Notes under the pieces: model-generated
Seen by the model: the letters and a program-made list of their open reading frames with translations, nothing else
Told to the model about the DNA's origin: nothing
Databases searched by the model: none
Program-made: the position numbers and the translations under genes
Assembly (NCBI GenBank): GCA_052161645.1
Contig: CP197414.1
Source of the DNA: Laterigemmans sp052161645
GTDB taxonomy: Bacteria > Planctomycetota > Planctomycetia > Pirellulales > Pirellulaceae
Strand: one strand, 5' to 3'
Length of the DNA stretch: 64,000 nucleotides
In this document: piece after piece, positions 1 to 9,400 of the stretch
Numbering within the stretch: position 1 is the stretch's first letter
Layout of the letters: each line of letters opens with the position of its first letter

Positions 1-324
1 CCCAACCCGTTCCTTAGCACGCTGGATTGTCCCGATCCGGCGAATCTCACCGCAGCCCGCCTGACGACCACCACGCCGTTGCAATCGTTGGCGATGTTCA
101 ATAACGCTTTCATGCTTCGTCAAGCAGAATACTTTGCCGCACGCTTGCGGGCTGAAAGTGGTGACAGCGTGGACCAGCAGGTGCGGCGCGGTTTTCAGCT
201 GGCCTTCGCCCGCTCGCCGACGCCGGAAGAGTTGCAGTTGTCGATGCAGTTCGTTGGCCGCCAGGGCCTGTTCGCCTTTTGTCGCTCATTGCTCAATACC
301 AACGAGTTCATTTATGTCGACTAG
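1..324 (+). CDS. DUF1553 family protein, C-terminal fragment
   Basis: The reading frame is open from the first base and ends at the TAG at 322-324, so only the last 107 residues are visible and the start lies outside the window. The visible part matches the end of the planctomycete DUF1549/DUF1553 family: a PDP...R motif, then TTTTPLQSLAMFNN, an AFARSPTPEE segment, and the closing CRSLLNTNEFIYVD. In this family the DUF1553 region usually follows a cytochrome c-like and a DUF1549 region in a secreted protein of unknown catalytic function. The next gene starts inside this one (ATG at 314, 11-bp overlap), so the two are translationally coupled. DUF1553 and DUF1501 genes are commonly paired in Planctomycetes. 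Confidence 0.9.
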   Translation, partial: PNPFLSTLDCPDPANLTAARLTTTTPLQSLAMFNNAFMLRQAEYFAARLRAESGDSVDQQVRRGFQLAFARSPTPEELQLSMQFVGRQGLFAFCRSLLNTNEFIYVD

Positions 325-1777
325 CCGCGAAGCAAATAGCCGCCGCGAGTTGTTGCGGTTGGCCGGCGGTGGTTTGGCCGGATTGGCGCTCGATGTGTTG
401 CTCTGTCAGCGGTCTGCCGCTGAGACAACTCTCGGGGCTGTGGGAAATTCCGTCAGCGGTGGCTATCACTTTCCCGCCAAAGCGAGGCGCGTGATTCAAA
501 TTTTTTGTCCCGGCGGGATGAGCCAAGTTGACACGTTTGACTATAAGCCCGAGTTGGCAAAGCGAGCCGGCAAACCTTTTGATCCGGATGGCAAGTTACA
601 GTTCTTTGCCTCCAAGCCGGGGAATTGCCAGCCCAGCCATTGGCCTTTCCGGCAACATGGTGAGACGGGACGCTGGATCAGCAATTTGTTTCCCAAGTTG
701 GCCGAGTGCGTTGACTCGATGGCATTCGTGTACTCGATGCAAAGCAAGAGTGCCTTGCACGGTCCCGCCTGTTTTATGATGAACACGGGATTTACGTTGC
801 CAGGTTTTCCCAGCATGGGATCGTGGGTGACTTACGGCTTGGGGAATGAAACGGAAGAGCTGCCGGCGTTTGTGGTGCTGCCCGATCCGGCCGGATTGCC
901 ACCGGGCGGCGTGATCAACTGGGGCGCTGGTTTTTTGCCCGCTGTGTACCAAGCGACCACGCTGGAAACGAAGGCCAGCGGGCAACCGATCGCCGACTTG
1001 TTTCCGCCCTCCAATTTCCCCGCTGCCACCCCGCAAGCGACTCAGGAGACGCGTGACTTCCTGCAACAACTCAATCGCCTGCATCAAGCTTCGCGAGCCG
1101 GTGACAGTCAATTGGATGCACGCATCGAGGCCTATGAGTTGGCTGCCCGGTTGCAATTGAGCGCGCCGGAGGTGACTGATTTGAGTGGCGAAACGGCGGC
1201 GACGGCTAAGCTTTACGGACTTGACGATCCGCGGTGCAGCGCTTTTGGCAGGCAGTGTTTATTGGCGCGGCGTTTGGCTGAACGGGGGGTGCGGTTCGTG
1301 CAACTGTATTGTGGTGCGGAAAATACGACCGCCAAAGAGATTCGGCCGAATTGGGACAGTCATGAGGATCTCGTTCGCGATCATGGCTACTGGGGGGCGG
1401 TGCTCGATAACGGTGCCGCCGCCCTGCTGACCGACCTCAAGACCCGCGGTATGTTGGATGACACGCTGGTGATTTGCACCACTGAATTTGGCCGCCAACC
1501 AGCCGGGCAAGGAGCAGCGGGCCGGGGACGCGATCACAACGCGGGAGCGTTTACCGCTTGGTTGGCTGGCGGCGGCATTAAGCCGGGCGTTGCTTATGGG
1601 GCGACTGATGAACTGGGGTTCGCCGCCGTCGATTCACCGACTTATTGTTATGATTTGCACGCCACGGCGTTGCATCTGCTGGGAATCGATCATCAACGGC
1701 TGACTTATTATCACAACGGTATCGAGCGCCGGCTGACCGATGTGCACGGGCACGTTATGGAGTCGTTGTTGGCGTGA
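314..1777 (+). CDS. DUF1501 family secreted protein
   Basis: A 487-aa protein of the DUF1501 family, related to the sulfatase/alkaline-phosphatase fold, with no proven substrate. I chose the ATG at 314, although the frame is open further upstream, because it gives a twin-arginine export signal (SRREL followed by LLRLAGGGLAGLAL) and lies just inside the end of the DUF1553 gene. Family hallmarks are visible: the early FCPGGMSQVDTFDYKPEL motif, the AGKPF segment, the CFMMNTGF region, the ARRLAERGVRFVQLY block, the WDSHEDL segment, and TTEFGRQP followed by GRDHN near the C-terminus. The protein is probably exported folded by Tat and acts in the periplasm or at the cell surface. The paired DUF1553 protein suggests a shared role, which I infer only from co-occurrence. 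Its 3' end overlaps the convergent gene by 23 bp. Confidence 0.92.
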   Translation: MSTSREANSRRELLRLAGGGLAGLALDVLLCQRSAAETTLGAVGNSVSGGYHFPAKARRVIQIFCPGGMSQVDTFDYKPELAKRAGKPFDPDGKLQFFASKPGNCQPSHWPFRQHGETGRWISNLFPKLAECVDSMAFVYSMQSKSALHGPACFMMNTGFTLPGFPSMGSWVTYGLGNETEELPAFVVLPDPAGLPPGGVINWGAGFLPAVYQATTLETKASGQPIADLFPPSNFPAATPQATQETRDFLQQLNRLHQASRAGDSQLDARIEAYELAARLQLSAPEVTDLSGETAATAKLYGLDDPRCSAFGRQCLLARRLAERGVRFVQLYCGAENTTAKEIRPNWDSHEDLVRDHGYWGAVLDNGAAALLTDLKTRGMLDDTLVICTTEFGRQPAGQGAAGRGRDHNAGAFTAWLAGGGIKPGVAYGATDELGFAAVDSPTYCYDLHATALHLLGIDHQRLTYYHNGIERRLTDVHGHVMESLLA

Positions 1778-4001
1778 CCGCGGGCGCTTCCGCGATCGTG
1801 ATTTGCAACTGCAATTCGCGCTCGATACGGGCCAGCAAGCGACGCAGCGCCGCTAAACGTTCGAGCCAAGTTTTGGCGAGGTTTTGCTGATCTTCGAGCA
1901 TTCGCCGACGAGCCCGCAACTGCGATCGCTGTTGACTCTCCTCTGCCCGCTCGTAAGCCGCTCGCGTGACGCTCAAGCTTTGCTCAATCTCCGTCGCCGC
2001 AGCCGCCGTGCTGTCAGACAGTTCAATCACTCCTTGATGCGTCACCGCTCGCCAACCCAGTTCGGGCTGCAACGTGGCCGCGGTGATAACTTTCAACTCC
2101 AACTGCCGACCACGTCGCAGATCGACTCGCACGCGGACGCGGACTGGCGATTCATCACTCTCCTGAATCTCCAACAAGCCGCGGCTGGAACGTTGGTCGT
2201 CGTCGCTGATCTCAGTAAGCCAGCGAAATGACAATGGGGCACGCTCCAGGTCTATTTCTTTCCCCGCGTTCTGTCCAGCGTCCGCCCCCGCATCGGCTGG
2301 CTGCGGAGATGGAACTTTGGCGGGGCGATCGAGCAAAGCCACGGAGAGCCATTTTTTTCCGCCCGCATCTGCCGCTGGCAACCGCCAGCTGGTTTCCCAA
2401 CGGGCTGTTTCAAAACTTAAGTCGCTAACGTTTACCGGCTGGCCACCAGCGGGTGCGTTCGCAGGCATCGTCTCGGGGGAAACCGCTGGGGGCTCGCGCT
2501 CAGCAAGTTGCTCGGGCTCTGTGCTCTGCTCGGGCTCATTCGCATCCGTTGGCATCAGTTCGGGGAACTCGCTGAGTTGCTCGTCTAGCAGTCCCCAGCC
2601 TTGTTCCCAGTTGAGCAGCGTGGTCGTCAGCCCCGAACTGTCCAGGCTGTCACTTTCCAGGCTGTCGCTGTCGTTCGTGTTCCAGTCGGCGGCGTCCAAT
2701 TCGGCGGCGTCCAATTCGGCGGCGTCGAGTTCGGGGATGGGAGTTTCCAGCGGCTCGTTGACTGGCTGCAGTTCGGCATCGGCATCGAAGTCGGCCCCTG
2801 GGCCGGCTGTTGATTGCCGAGTCGTTGGTTGCCGAGTCGTGGCAACTTGTGCTTGCTCGGGAGTGCTGAATGGCAGCAGGCGTTTGGCCACTGGGACAGC
2901 GGCGATGATCAGGCCGATGCCGACCAGCCCGGCGATCGCTTTGGTTGGCCGGCTGGCACGCCGCCGCTGGGGTCGATTCACACGTCTGCTGGTTCCTTTG
3001 TTGGCATCCTGCAGTTGACTAGTGTCCGCCGTGAATGGGCTGCTGAAGTGCTTGCTGCGAGGCTGTTGCGTGGCTCGCTCTTCGTCGGTCGTGGCGGATT
3101 GGCCGAGCAGTTGTTGGATCGCGAGGCAGCCAGCCAGCCAAGCGGGATCGTCTTGCATATTTTCGACTGGCGGTGGCTGCCAGCTGGTCAATAAGGATTC
3201 GCTAGGGGACGCCTCCAGCTGAAACAGTTCTGGCTGCAAGTACAACATCGACTGCGCAATCCGGGCAGGCAATAGATCCCAAACGAATTGCCCCTCGGCC
3301 GTGATCCCGATGTCCTCCGCTGGTCCAAACAACAGCGGCCAACGCTGGGCCGTTAGCTGGCCGCGGATCGACGCCAATTGCTGCTGCCAGTGTTGCACCA
3401 AAGCGGCCGGAGGTGGCCAACCAAGTTGCTCCGCCAGCTGAGCCAGCCGGAAAACTCCGGGCCGCTGTATTTGCACTCGGGTGCTGGTGATTGCTGCCGA
3501 GTTGCTCGCGGCGCGAGGGGCATCGAGAGCATGCTTGGCCAGTTGGTTGGGAAAGTGTCCAGATTGAAAGAGTTGGCGGGTGAGTTTAGCGGCGATGGGG
3601 CTGGAGCATTCGATTTCCCAGATAACTGTCGGTTCATGCACAGACTTGGGGGTGCCAACTTGTTCGAGGCTGGCTTGGCTGGCGGCGATTGGTTGGCAGT
3701 TCCAAGGTTGCGGCGAATGGACCAGCGGCTGGGCGGCTGGCTGGGGAATTTCTTGCTGGGAAATTCTTTCTTGTTCAGCGTTCCGCTGTTCAAGGGCTGT
3801 TAATTCATGGGTTGTCAGCTCTTGAGGGGGCAGCTCTTGAGGGGGCAGTTGCTGAGCCAGCAGGCGAGCGGCAGTGGCGATTGTCAGTTCGCCGCTGCGC
3901 AATTGAGCGGCGATGGTTTCGATTTGTTGGGCGGCGGCAATTTCCGTTGCGTTGATTTCAGCGAAGCTGTGACGCGGATCGAGGGCAGGTTCGCGGTGCA
4001 T
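1755..4001 (-). CDS. Uncharacterised single-pass membrane protein with low-complexity acidic linker and C-terminal coiled coil
   Basis: I do not recognise a family. From the ATG at 4001 the product is 748 aa. The first 350 residues are Gln/Ala-rich and contain a five-residue repeat (PPQEL). One membrane segment (AIAGLVGIGLIIAAVPVA) lies near residue 375, preceded by a basic stretch rich in Arg/Lys, which suggests a cytoplasmic N-terminus. Next comes an acidic Glu/Asp/Ser linker with three tandem ELDAA-type repeats, then a region with RVRVRVDLRRGRQLEL resembling a beta-rich domain. The last 70 residues (QRSQLRARRRMLEDQQ onward) are highly charged and helical, probably a coiled coil. The frame is open to 4196, but the extra segment looks non-coding, so I prefer 4001; no clear Shine-Dalgarno was found for either start. 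The gene is convergent with the DUF1501 gene. Confidence 0.65.
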   Translation of the reverse strand: MHREPALDPRHSFAEINATEIAAAQQIETIAAQLRSGELTIATAARLLAQQLPPQELPPQELTTHELTALEQRNAEQERISQQEIPQPAAQPLVHSPQPWNCQPIAASQASLEQVGTPKSVHEPTVIWEIECSSPIAAKLTRQLFQSGHFPNQLAKHALDAPRAASNSAAITSTRVQIQRPGVFRLAQLAEQLGWPPPAALVQHWQQQLASIRGQLTAQRWPLLFGPAEDIGITAEGQFVWDLLPARIAQSMLYLQPELFQLEASPSESLLTSWQPPPVENMQDDPAWLAGCLAIQQLLGQSATTDEERATQQPRSKHFSSPFTADTSQLQDANKGTSRRVNRPQRRRASRPTKAIAGLVGIGLIIAAVPVAKRLLPFSTPEQAQVATTRQPTTRQSTAGPGADFDADAELQPVNEPLETPIPELDAAELDAAELDAADWNTNDSDSLESDSLDSSGLTTTLLNWEQGWGLLDEQLSEFPELMPTDANEPEQSTEPEQLAEREPPAVSPETMPANAPAGGQPVNVSDLSFETARWETSWRLPAADAGGKKWLSVALLDRPAKVPSPQPADAGADAGQNAGKEIDLERAPLSFRWLTEISDDDQRSSRGLLEIQESDESPVRVRVRVDLRRGRQLELKVITAATLQPELGWRAVTHQGVIELSDSTAAAATEIEQSLSVTRAAYERAEESQQRSQLRARRRMLEDQQNLAKTWLERLAALRRLLARIERELQLQITIAEAPAVTPTTTP
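2686..2733. repeat. Three tandem 15-nt repeats inside a coding region
   Basis: Units of 15 nt (tcggcggcgtccaat) begin at 2686 and 2701, with a slightly diverged third at 2716. On the minus strand they encode the ELDAA repeat of the acidic linker. The repeat length is a multiple of three, so copy-number change would keep the frame. Confidence 0.85.
3816..3845. repeat. Two tandem 15-nt repeats inside a coding region
   Basis: Two exact copies of cagctcttgaggggg, at 3816 and 3831, encode the PPQEL repeat on the minus strand near the N-terminus of the same protein. This is a likely slippage site that preserves the frame. Confidence 0.85.
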
Positions 4002-4420
4002 AGCCGGTCGCTCGGTGAAAGAAGAAAAGTGCCTACATGGGGGGCGTTCAAGTCGCGTGATCGTTAGGGTTTGCTTAAATTCGTCAAATTGCAAGCCACC
4101 AGAACCGGATTCTCTGTCAATACCGGAAGAATTGATCAAACCTGAAGCGCCGGTTGTGCCGATAAGTTTGGCGGAGACGGTTTCGACCGGTCGCAACGGT
4201 TTTGCGTCAGCGGCTTTGGTGGAAAGCGTATCAATTTTGCATTTTAAGGGGGGCGATGCGGTTTCAGGCGGCGAGTTTTACCGAAAACTCGTGGCCACTC
4301 CGCCTCGATCGCGGCAGCCGACAAGTGGGAGCCTGGTGGGGTTCCTGTGGTTGCTGCTTTTGAACGCCCTGATTTTCGGTCATGCGTACAGACGGCACCG
4401 GGGCCGCGGAGACAGTCGTG
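4002..4420. other. Divergent intergenic region
   Basis: About 420 bases between the divergent start of the membrane-protein gene (4001, minus) and the BBP7-like gene (4421, plus). It should hold promoters for both. I found no convincing -35/-10 pair, RNA gene or repeat. Open frames here lack coding character. Confidence 0.5.
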
Positions 4421-5980
4421 ATGTTGAGAACGAAGCTTTCGCTCAGCCGAATCCTAACGGGCTTGGCGGCCTGCTGTGCCCTCGGGGTTACCAGCTCCGC
4501 TCTGGCGGGACCGCCCCAAGTACCCGGGTCGGTTGAGCCTGATTACGAGGCTAGTGGTTTTGTGGTTCCGGCGGGATACGCCGAGCCGGCCAAAAATAAT
4601 CGAACGGGAGGCGTGATGCACGCCAACGCCCCGTACGGCCAGATGCCGGTGCATCCAGTCCAACAGACTGGCATGTTTAGCGGACATATGGGTGGGCACA
4701 TGGGCGGGCCAATGGCCGGCTGCGACACGGGTAGATGCGATGCCGCCGGCGGTTGCATGTCCTGTGGTAGCGGTGATTGGCAGTGTGCCGGTGGCTGCAA
4801 CTTCGGTGGCTTGTTCGGTGCCATGCACTGCGATGACCACAGCGGAATGAGTAAGCTCCGCCACGTCTGCTTGTTCTGCCAAAGCGATGGCTGCGGAGTC
4901 TGCCAATCACTGGGCCGAGCTAACATGCTCGGACTGCTCGCAGCTCTCGGTCCTTACACCGAAGCTGGCTTGGGTGCACAGCGTTGGTACGACATTTCAG
5001 CCGAGGTGTTATTCCTCAGGCTCGATACCAATGCTCGGGGATTTGACGTCACCAGCCGTGGCCAAGGTCCCAACACGAACATCGTGCTGCGAAGCAACGA
5101 CGCGATGGACGATAGCATGCAGGCCGGTGCACGTCTCTCGGCATCGATGATCTTCGGTGTGGGGGGCAATTTGGAGGTCACCTATATGGGAACGGGCGAA
5201 TTCGGCGATTCCCGTACCGTTTTTGGGACGCCCGATGTGAACGGCAATCCCACGCCAGACCTGTTCTCGTTCATCTCAAATTTTGGTCAGAATCCTAACC
5301 TAGGCTTTGACGATACTGATCAGTCGCTGTCGCAAAGTATTAGCACGACCAATCGCTTTCATAGTGGCGAAGTCAACTATCGGCGTCGCTGGGTAGGGCC
5401 CTACTCACGCTTCCAAGGCTCTTGGTTGGCCGGTATCCGTTACATCGACTACGACGACCAGTTCAGCTATCGCACCGTCGGGCTAATCAACAACGGCAAT
5501 CCGGCTGATGGGCAGCGATTTCTCAATAGCCAGTTCCGCGCCAGCAACTCGATGACCGGATTCCAAGTCGGTGGTGACTTGTGGTGGAACATGTACCCCG
5601 GCCTCAACCTGGGTGTGGGAGTCAAAGGTGCGGTGATGGGCAATACCTCGCGGCTCGAAGCAAACGTTGCGGCTAACTCGCTCGGCCCGGGAAACATTAA
5701 CTTCCCCTTCGCAGTTGCTGACCGGGTAAGAAATTCGGAAACGGCCTGGCTGACTGAACTGAACGCCACGCTGCTCTACCGATTTTCCTACTCCTGGACC
5801 CTCCGCAGCTCCTTCCACGTGATCGACATAACCGATGTCGCTCTGGGGTCGCCAGCTCTGCAAACGACGAATTTCACCGGACTTGGGACAAATAATGCTG
5901 CGGCCGCTTTGGCCCCGCTAACCAACGGTGGTGACTTGACTTTGACCGGTTTCACCGTGGGTCTCGAGTACCTCTGGTAA
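4421..5980 (+). CDS. BBP7-like outer-membrane beta-barrel protein with cysteine-rich N-terminal region
   Basis: A 519-aa exported protein. The ATG at 4421 is preferred over the upstream in-frame ATG at 4382 because it places a Sec signal peptide at the N-terminus (MLRTKLSLSRILTGLAACCA, cleaved after SALAG). A Gly/His/Met-rich segment follows, then a stretch of about 65 residues with eleven cysteines (residues about 105-165). From about residue 190 the sequence has the alternating pattern of a beta-barrel: RWYDISAEVLFLR, GNLEVTYMG, SWLAGIRYIDYDDQFSY, and a C-terminal FTVGLEYLW ending in an aromatic residue as in many outer-membrane proteins. This layout matches the planctomycete BBP7 family (PF07585), whose role is unproven. 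The cysteines could form disulfide cross-links in the cell wall, which is an inference. It is monocistronic, followed by a strong terminator. Confidence 0.8.
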   Translation: MLRTKLSLSRILTGLAACCALGVTSSALAGPPQVPGSVEPDYEASGFVVPAGYAEPAKNNRTGGVMHANAPYGQMPVHPVQQTGMFSGHMGGHMGGPMAGCDTGRCDAAGGCMSCGSGDWQCAGGCNFGGLFGAMHCDDHSGMSKLRHVCLFCQSDGCGVCQSLGRANMLGLLAALGPYTEAGLGAQRWYDISAEVLFLRLDTNARGFDVTSRGQGPNTNIVLRSNDAMDDSMQAGARLSASMIFGVGGNLEVTYMGTGEFGDSRTVFGTPDVNGNPTPDLFSFISNFGQNPNLGFDDTDQSLSQSISTTNRFHSGEVNYRRRWVGPYSRFQGSWLAGIRYIDYDDQFSYRTVGLINNGNPADGQRFLNSQFRASNSMTGFQVGGDLWWNMYPGLNLGVGVKGAVMGNTSRLEANVAANSLGPGNINFPFAVADRVRNSETAWLTELNATLLYRFSYSWTLRSSFHVIDITDVALGSPALQTTNFTGLGTNNAAAALAPLTNGGDLTLTGFTVGLEYLW

Positions 5981-6055
5981 CGTCCGAGCGAAATTTTCTT
6001 CTCGGCGGTGAGGAAATCGCGCTGAGTCACGAATATGACGTGTTTCCCGCGTTCG

Positions 6056-6105
6056 AAAGGCCAGCCATGGTTCGGAAATCCGAATCTTGGCTGGCCTTTT
6101 TTTCT
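6056..6105 (+). terminator. Rho-independent terminator after the BBP7-like gene
   Basis: A 12-bp perfect outer stem (aaaggccagcca at 6056-6067 with tggctggccttt at 6088-6099) plus an inner ttcgg/ccgaa stem, followed by an uninterrupted T run (6097-6103). It lies 75 bases after the stop codon at 5980. Confidence 0.9.
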
Positions 6106-6250
6106 GCCTTTCACGCTCGTTTGGGTGGTTTTGTTTGGCTTCTAAAGCCGCTTTTGGTAGGTTCACAAAGTTACGACCAAATCAATCCTCAAAATCCGAC
6201 CAAAGGCGGGAACTTGAGCCTGTTCCGTTGCATCCCAACTCTGCGATTTG

Positions 6251-6278
6251 TTGACACGTCCCGGGGCGGAACTAGAAT
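6251..6278 (+). promoter_or_regulatory. Candidate sigma70-type promoter for the metzincin-dockerin protein
   Basis: A perfect TTGACA (6251-6256) and a five-of-six TAGAAT (6273-6278) are separated by 16 bases. Transcription would start near 6285, giving a leader of about 190 bases before the GTG at 6479. It sits beyond the preceding terminator, where a promoter is expected. Confidence 0.5.
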
Positions 6279-6466
6279 CGACCGCAACACTCTTCCCATG
6301 TCCCCGGAATTGCCTAATTTGACGCAGTGTGGATTATGCCAGCTCGCCGGGGCGAGTGGATGCTTGCGTAAAACTACTAATATCGAGCTTAAGGACCACG
6401 TGGCACGTGCGTCGAACTGGATTCGAACGAAGTGCAGGTTCGTGGCCCCATCCGGATCAGTTGAAT

Positions 6467-6470
6467 AGGG
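6467..6470 (+). promoter_or_regulatory. Shine-Dalgarno that sets a GTG start
   Basis: AGGG lies 8 bases before GTG at 6479. The same frame is open upstream to 6329, but this site and the basic N-terminus that follows support the GTG as the start. Confidence 0.55.
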
Positions 6471-6478
6471 ATTTTAAG

Positions 6479-9400
6479 GTGAAGCGAGCTAACAAGCAGA
6501 ACCAGACTCGAGCTAATTCTCCACGCCTGCGGAAGGAGACGGGCCGCTCCCGGCGCCGTCTCATTATGGAGAATTTAGAGCAGCGGCAGCTGCTTTCGGC
6601 GACTGGCTTTCAGAGCCCGGGCGGGACTGGGGGAGAGTCGGGGTATCGCTTTACCACGCTGGCGCGAAACATCGGCTCGGTTGATGCGAGTCGCATTAAC
6701 GAAGTGGAATCGAACGACACCTTTGGCACCGCGCAGGTGCTCCCGTTGGGCACGGGTCCTGGGCAGGTGGACACGATCGACCTTTCAGGCACTCTGAGCA
6801 CTGGCAGTTTTGGCTCGCGAATCTTCCCCGACGTCGATTACTTTGCCCTCGACTTGCGAGCCGGCGACATTCTCGATATCGCCACGATCGGCTCGGTTGG
6901 TGCGGTCGACGTCTTCTACTCGCCCAACCAGCATTGGTTCGGTTCTGAGGGAAATGCGCCTGTCACCGGTCCAGAAGGCATTCTTTTCCCGTTTGAGTCT
7001 CCGCTGCAGACGTTGGGTGACATCACTGCGGCTCAGACGGTACCCGAGACTGGACGCTACTACCTCCAGGTTTCGGTCGGCCCGACCAGCGGCATTTACA
7101 CGATGGGCCTGCGGGTTTATCGACCCGTCATGGAGCAAGCGCCGATCGGTCAGCAGCAGGTCTTGTATCTTGATTTCGACGGAGCTACCTATTTGGAGTC
7201 GGAGTTTGATCCGACGGCCACTGGGGTGGCTCGACTATCGCCCATGTCGGCGTTCATTCAAGACTGGGGTTTGCGGCCTCAAGATGAAGACCGCATCATT
7301 GACCGCGTGATCGAGATTGCGGAAAGCAAGTTCGAGTACATTGGTCTCAATGGAAACAACGGCGCATTTGGTGACAGCGGAGTTCCCGGGCAATTCGGCA
7401 TCGACATTCGTAACAGTCGCGACCACGTTGATGAATTTGGCATCAATCCCTATTTTAGTCGTGTGATTATTGGCGGCACGCAGGCAGAGTCGGGGGTTCC
7501 TACGATCGGGCTGGCCGCTTCGATCGACATCGGAAACTTTGCCACCGCTGAGTCCTCTTTCTTGTTGTTGGATTCGATCGAAGATTTGATCCTGCCGATC
7601 GAGTTTGCTCCCGGTTTCACGGTCATTGATACGATAGCGACCTTCTTGGCCAACGTGGCAGTTCACGAAGCAGGTCACTTCTTTGGAGCTTGGCACCAAG
7701 ACAACGCCAACGCGTTGGTATCGATCATGGACCAGGGTGGCGACATTCTGGGTTTTACGGAGACGGGACCGGACCAGATTTACGGTACGCTTGACGATGT
7801 TGTCATCAACTTTACCGATGATTTCTTCTCGCCTGCGGAAGCGGTTCACATCGGCCGCGAAGATACCGTTAACGCAATGGCCTTTAACCTCTCCACTGGG
7901 CTTGTCGGTGGCAGCATCGCGGGAACGGTCTACGAGGATCTGAATCGCAGCGGGGCGCGAAACAACAACGAATCGGGTGTAGCCGGTGCGACGGTCTTCG
8001 TTGACCTCGATGGCGACGGACAGCTCGATAGTTCGGAACCATCCGCCGTTACTTCGGCGACCGGTGCATTTTCACTGGGCGCTGCCGCCGGTGCAGCCAC
8101 GGTTCGAGTGATCACACCTTCGGGATTCATCACTACCACTGCGAATCCGCTGACCGTGACCGTGCCCACCAACGGCAGTGCGGTCGCTAATTTCGGAGTG
8201 ACTCGTGTTGATGCCGACGTGACCGGTTTCAAATGGGCTGACCTGAATGGCAATGGTCTGCGTGAGGCCGACGAGCCCGGGATTGGGGGCGTTTACATCT
8301 ACCTCGATTTGGATGGTGACAATCGGCTCGATTTAGGTGAGCCACATGGAATCACCGACTCCGATGGATCTTACACCATCAACTTCCCGGGGCCGGGCGA
8401 CTATGTGATTCGCGAAGTCGTCACCCCCGGATACGCGCAAACTTTCCCGGCCAGCGGCGAGCACCTTGTAAGATACGATGGCACCGTTCTTCCCGATAAT
8501 TACAACTTTGGCAATCAGCCGGTTCAAGATTTTGGCGACGCTCCTTTCCCCTATCCAACCCTGGCTGCCAACAATGGTGCGGTGCATGGTTTGGTCAGCG
8601 GTTTGAGCTTGGGGGCGACAGTCGACACCGAGCCAGATGGTCAGCCCACGTTTGGTGCGGATGGCGACGACAACAACGGCATCGATGATGAAGACGGAAT
8701 CACAATTTTGTCCGCCCTCTCGCCGGGTGAACCGGCGGTCATCAGCGTTTCGGTAACCAACACCACTGGGGCTCCAGCTTATCTCAGCGGCTGGCTCGAC
8801 TTGGAAGGCACGGACGATTGGAGCGGCGAGTTTGACAAGTTCATTAATGACATGGTTTTCACCACCAGCGAGGTGAGGGAGCTCAATTTTGTCTTGCCAG
8901 CTTCGGCGGTCGTGGGTGACACCTTTGCTCGGTTCCGACTCAGTCAATCTCCAGGTGTTCCCGTAACAGGCTTCGCCGCTGGCGGTGAAGTTGAAGATTA
9001 TGCGATCCGCATCGCCGAGACCGCCGATGTTGCCAACCGGGATGAGTTCGATATTCCCCGTGGCTCTCAAGCAGTCCCCCTCGACGTGTTGGCAAACGAC
9101 TTTGACCTGCCCAACGATCCGTTGACGATTCAGCTGGACACCGACCGCAGCGACAATGGCGGAATTATTTTCCTCTCCGGCGACCGACGGACAGTCTTTT
9201 ACACGCCAGCTGAGGGACGTCTCGGCCCCGATTCGTTCGAATATTCAGTGCGCAATGCCGATGGTTCCTTGCAAGGAACGGCCACCGTCGATTTGAACGT
9301 GGTCTTCCAGTCGCAAGTGCCGATCGCGATTGACGATTCGTTTAACCTGCCAGAGCGGCTGCCGGATCAACCGATCAACGTGTTGGCGAATGATATCCCC

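Noticed and set aside
596..1156. Open frame of 186 codons antisense to the DUF1501 gene
   Set aside because: It is fully contained in a well-supported gene on the other strand and has no family features.
2317..3018. Ser/Ala/Gly-rich open frame on the plus strand
   Set aside because: It is the complement of the acidic low-complexity linker of the minus-strand membrane protein.
4382..4420. Upstream in-frame ATG for the BBP7-like gene
   Set aside because: It would put 13 polar residues before an otherwise normal signal peptide; the ATG at 4421 fits better.
6040..6468. 142-codon open frame between the terminator and the metzincin gene
   Set aside because: It runs through a strong terminator and the candidate promoter, with no start signal or recognisable product.
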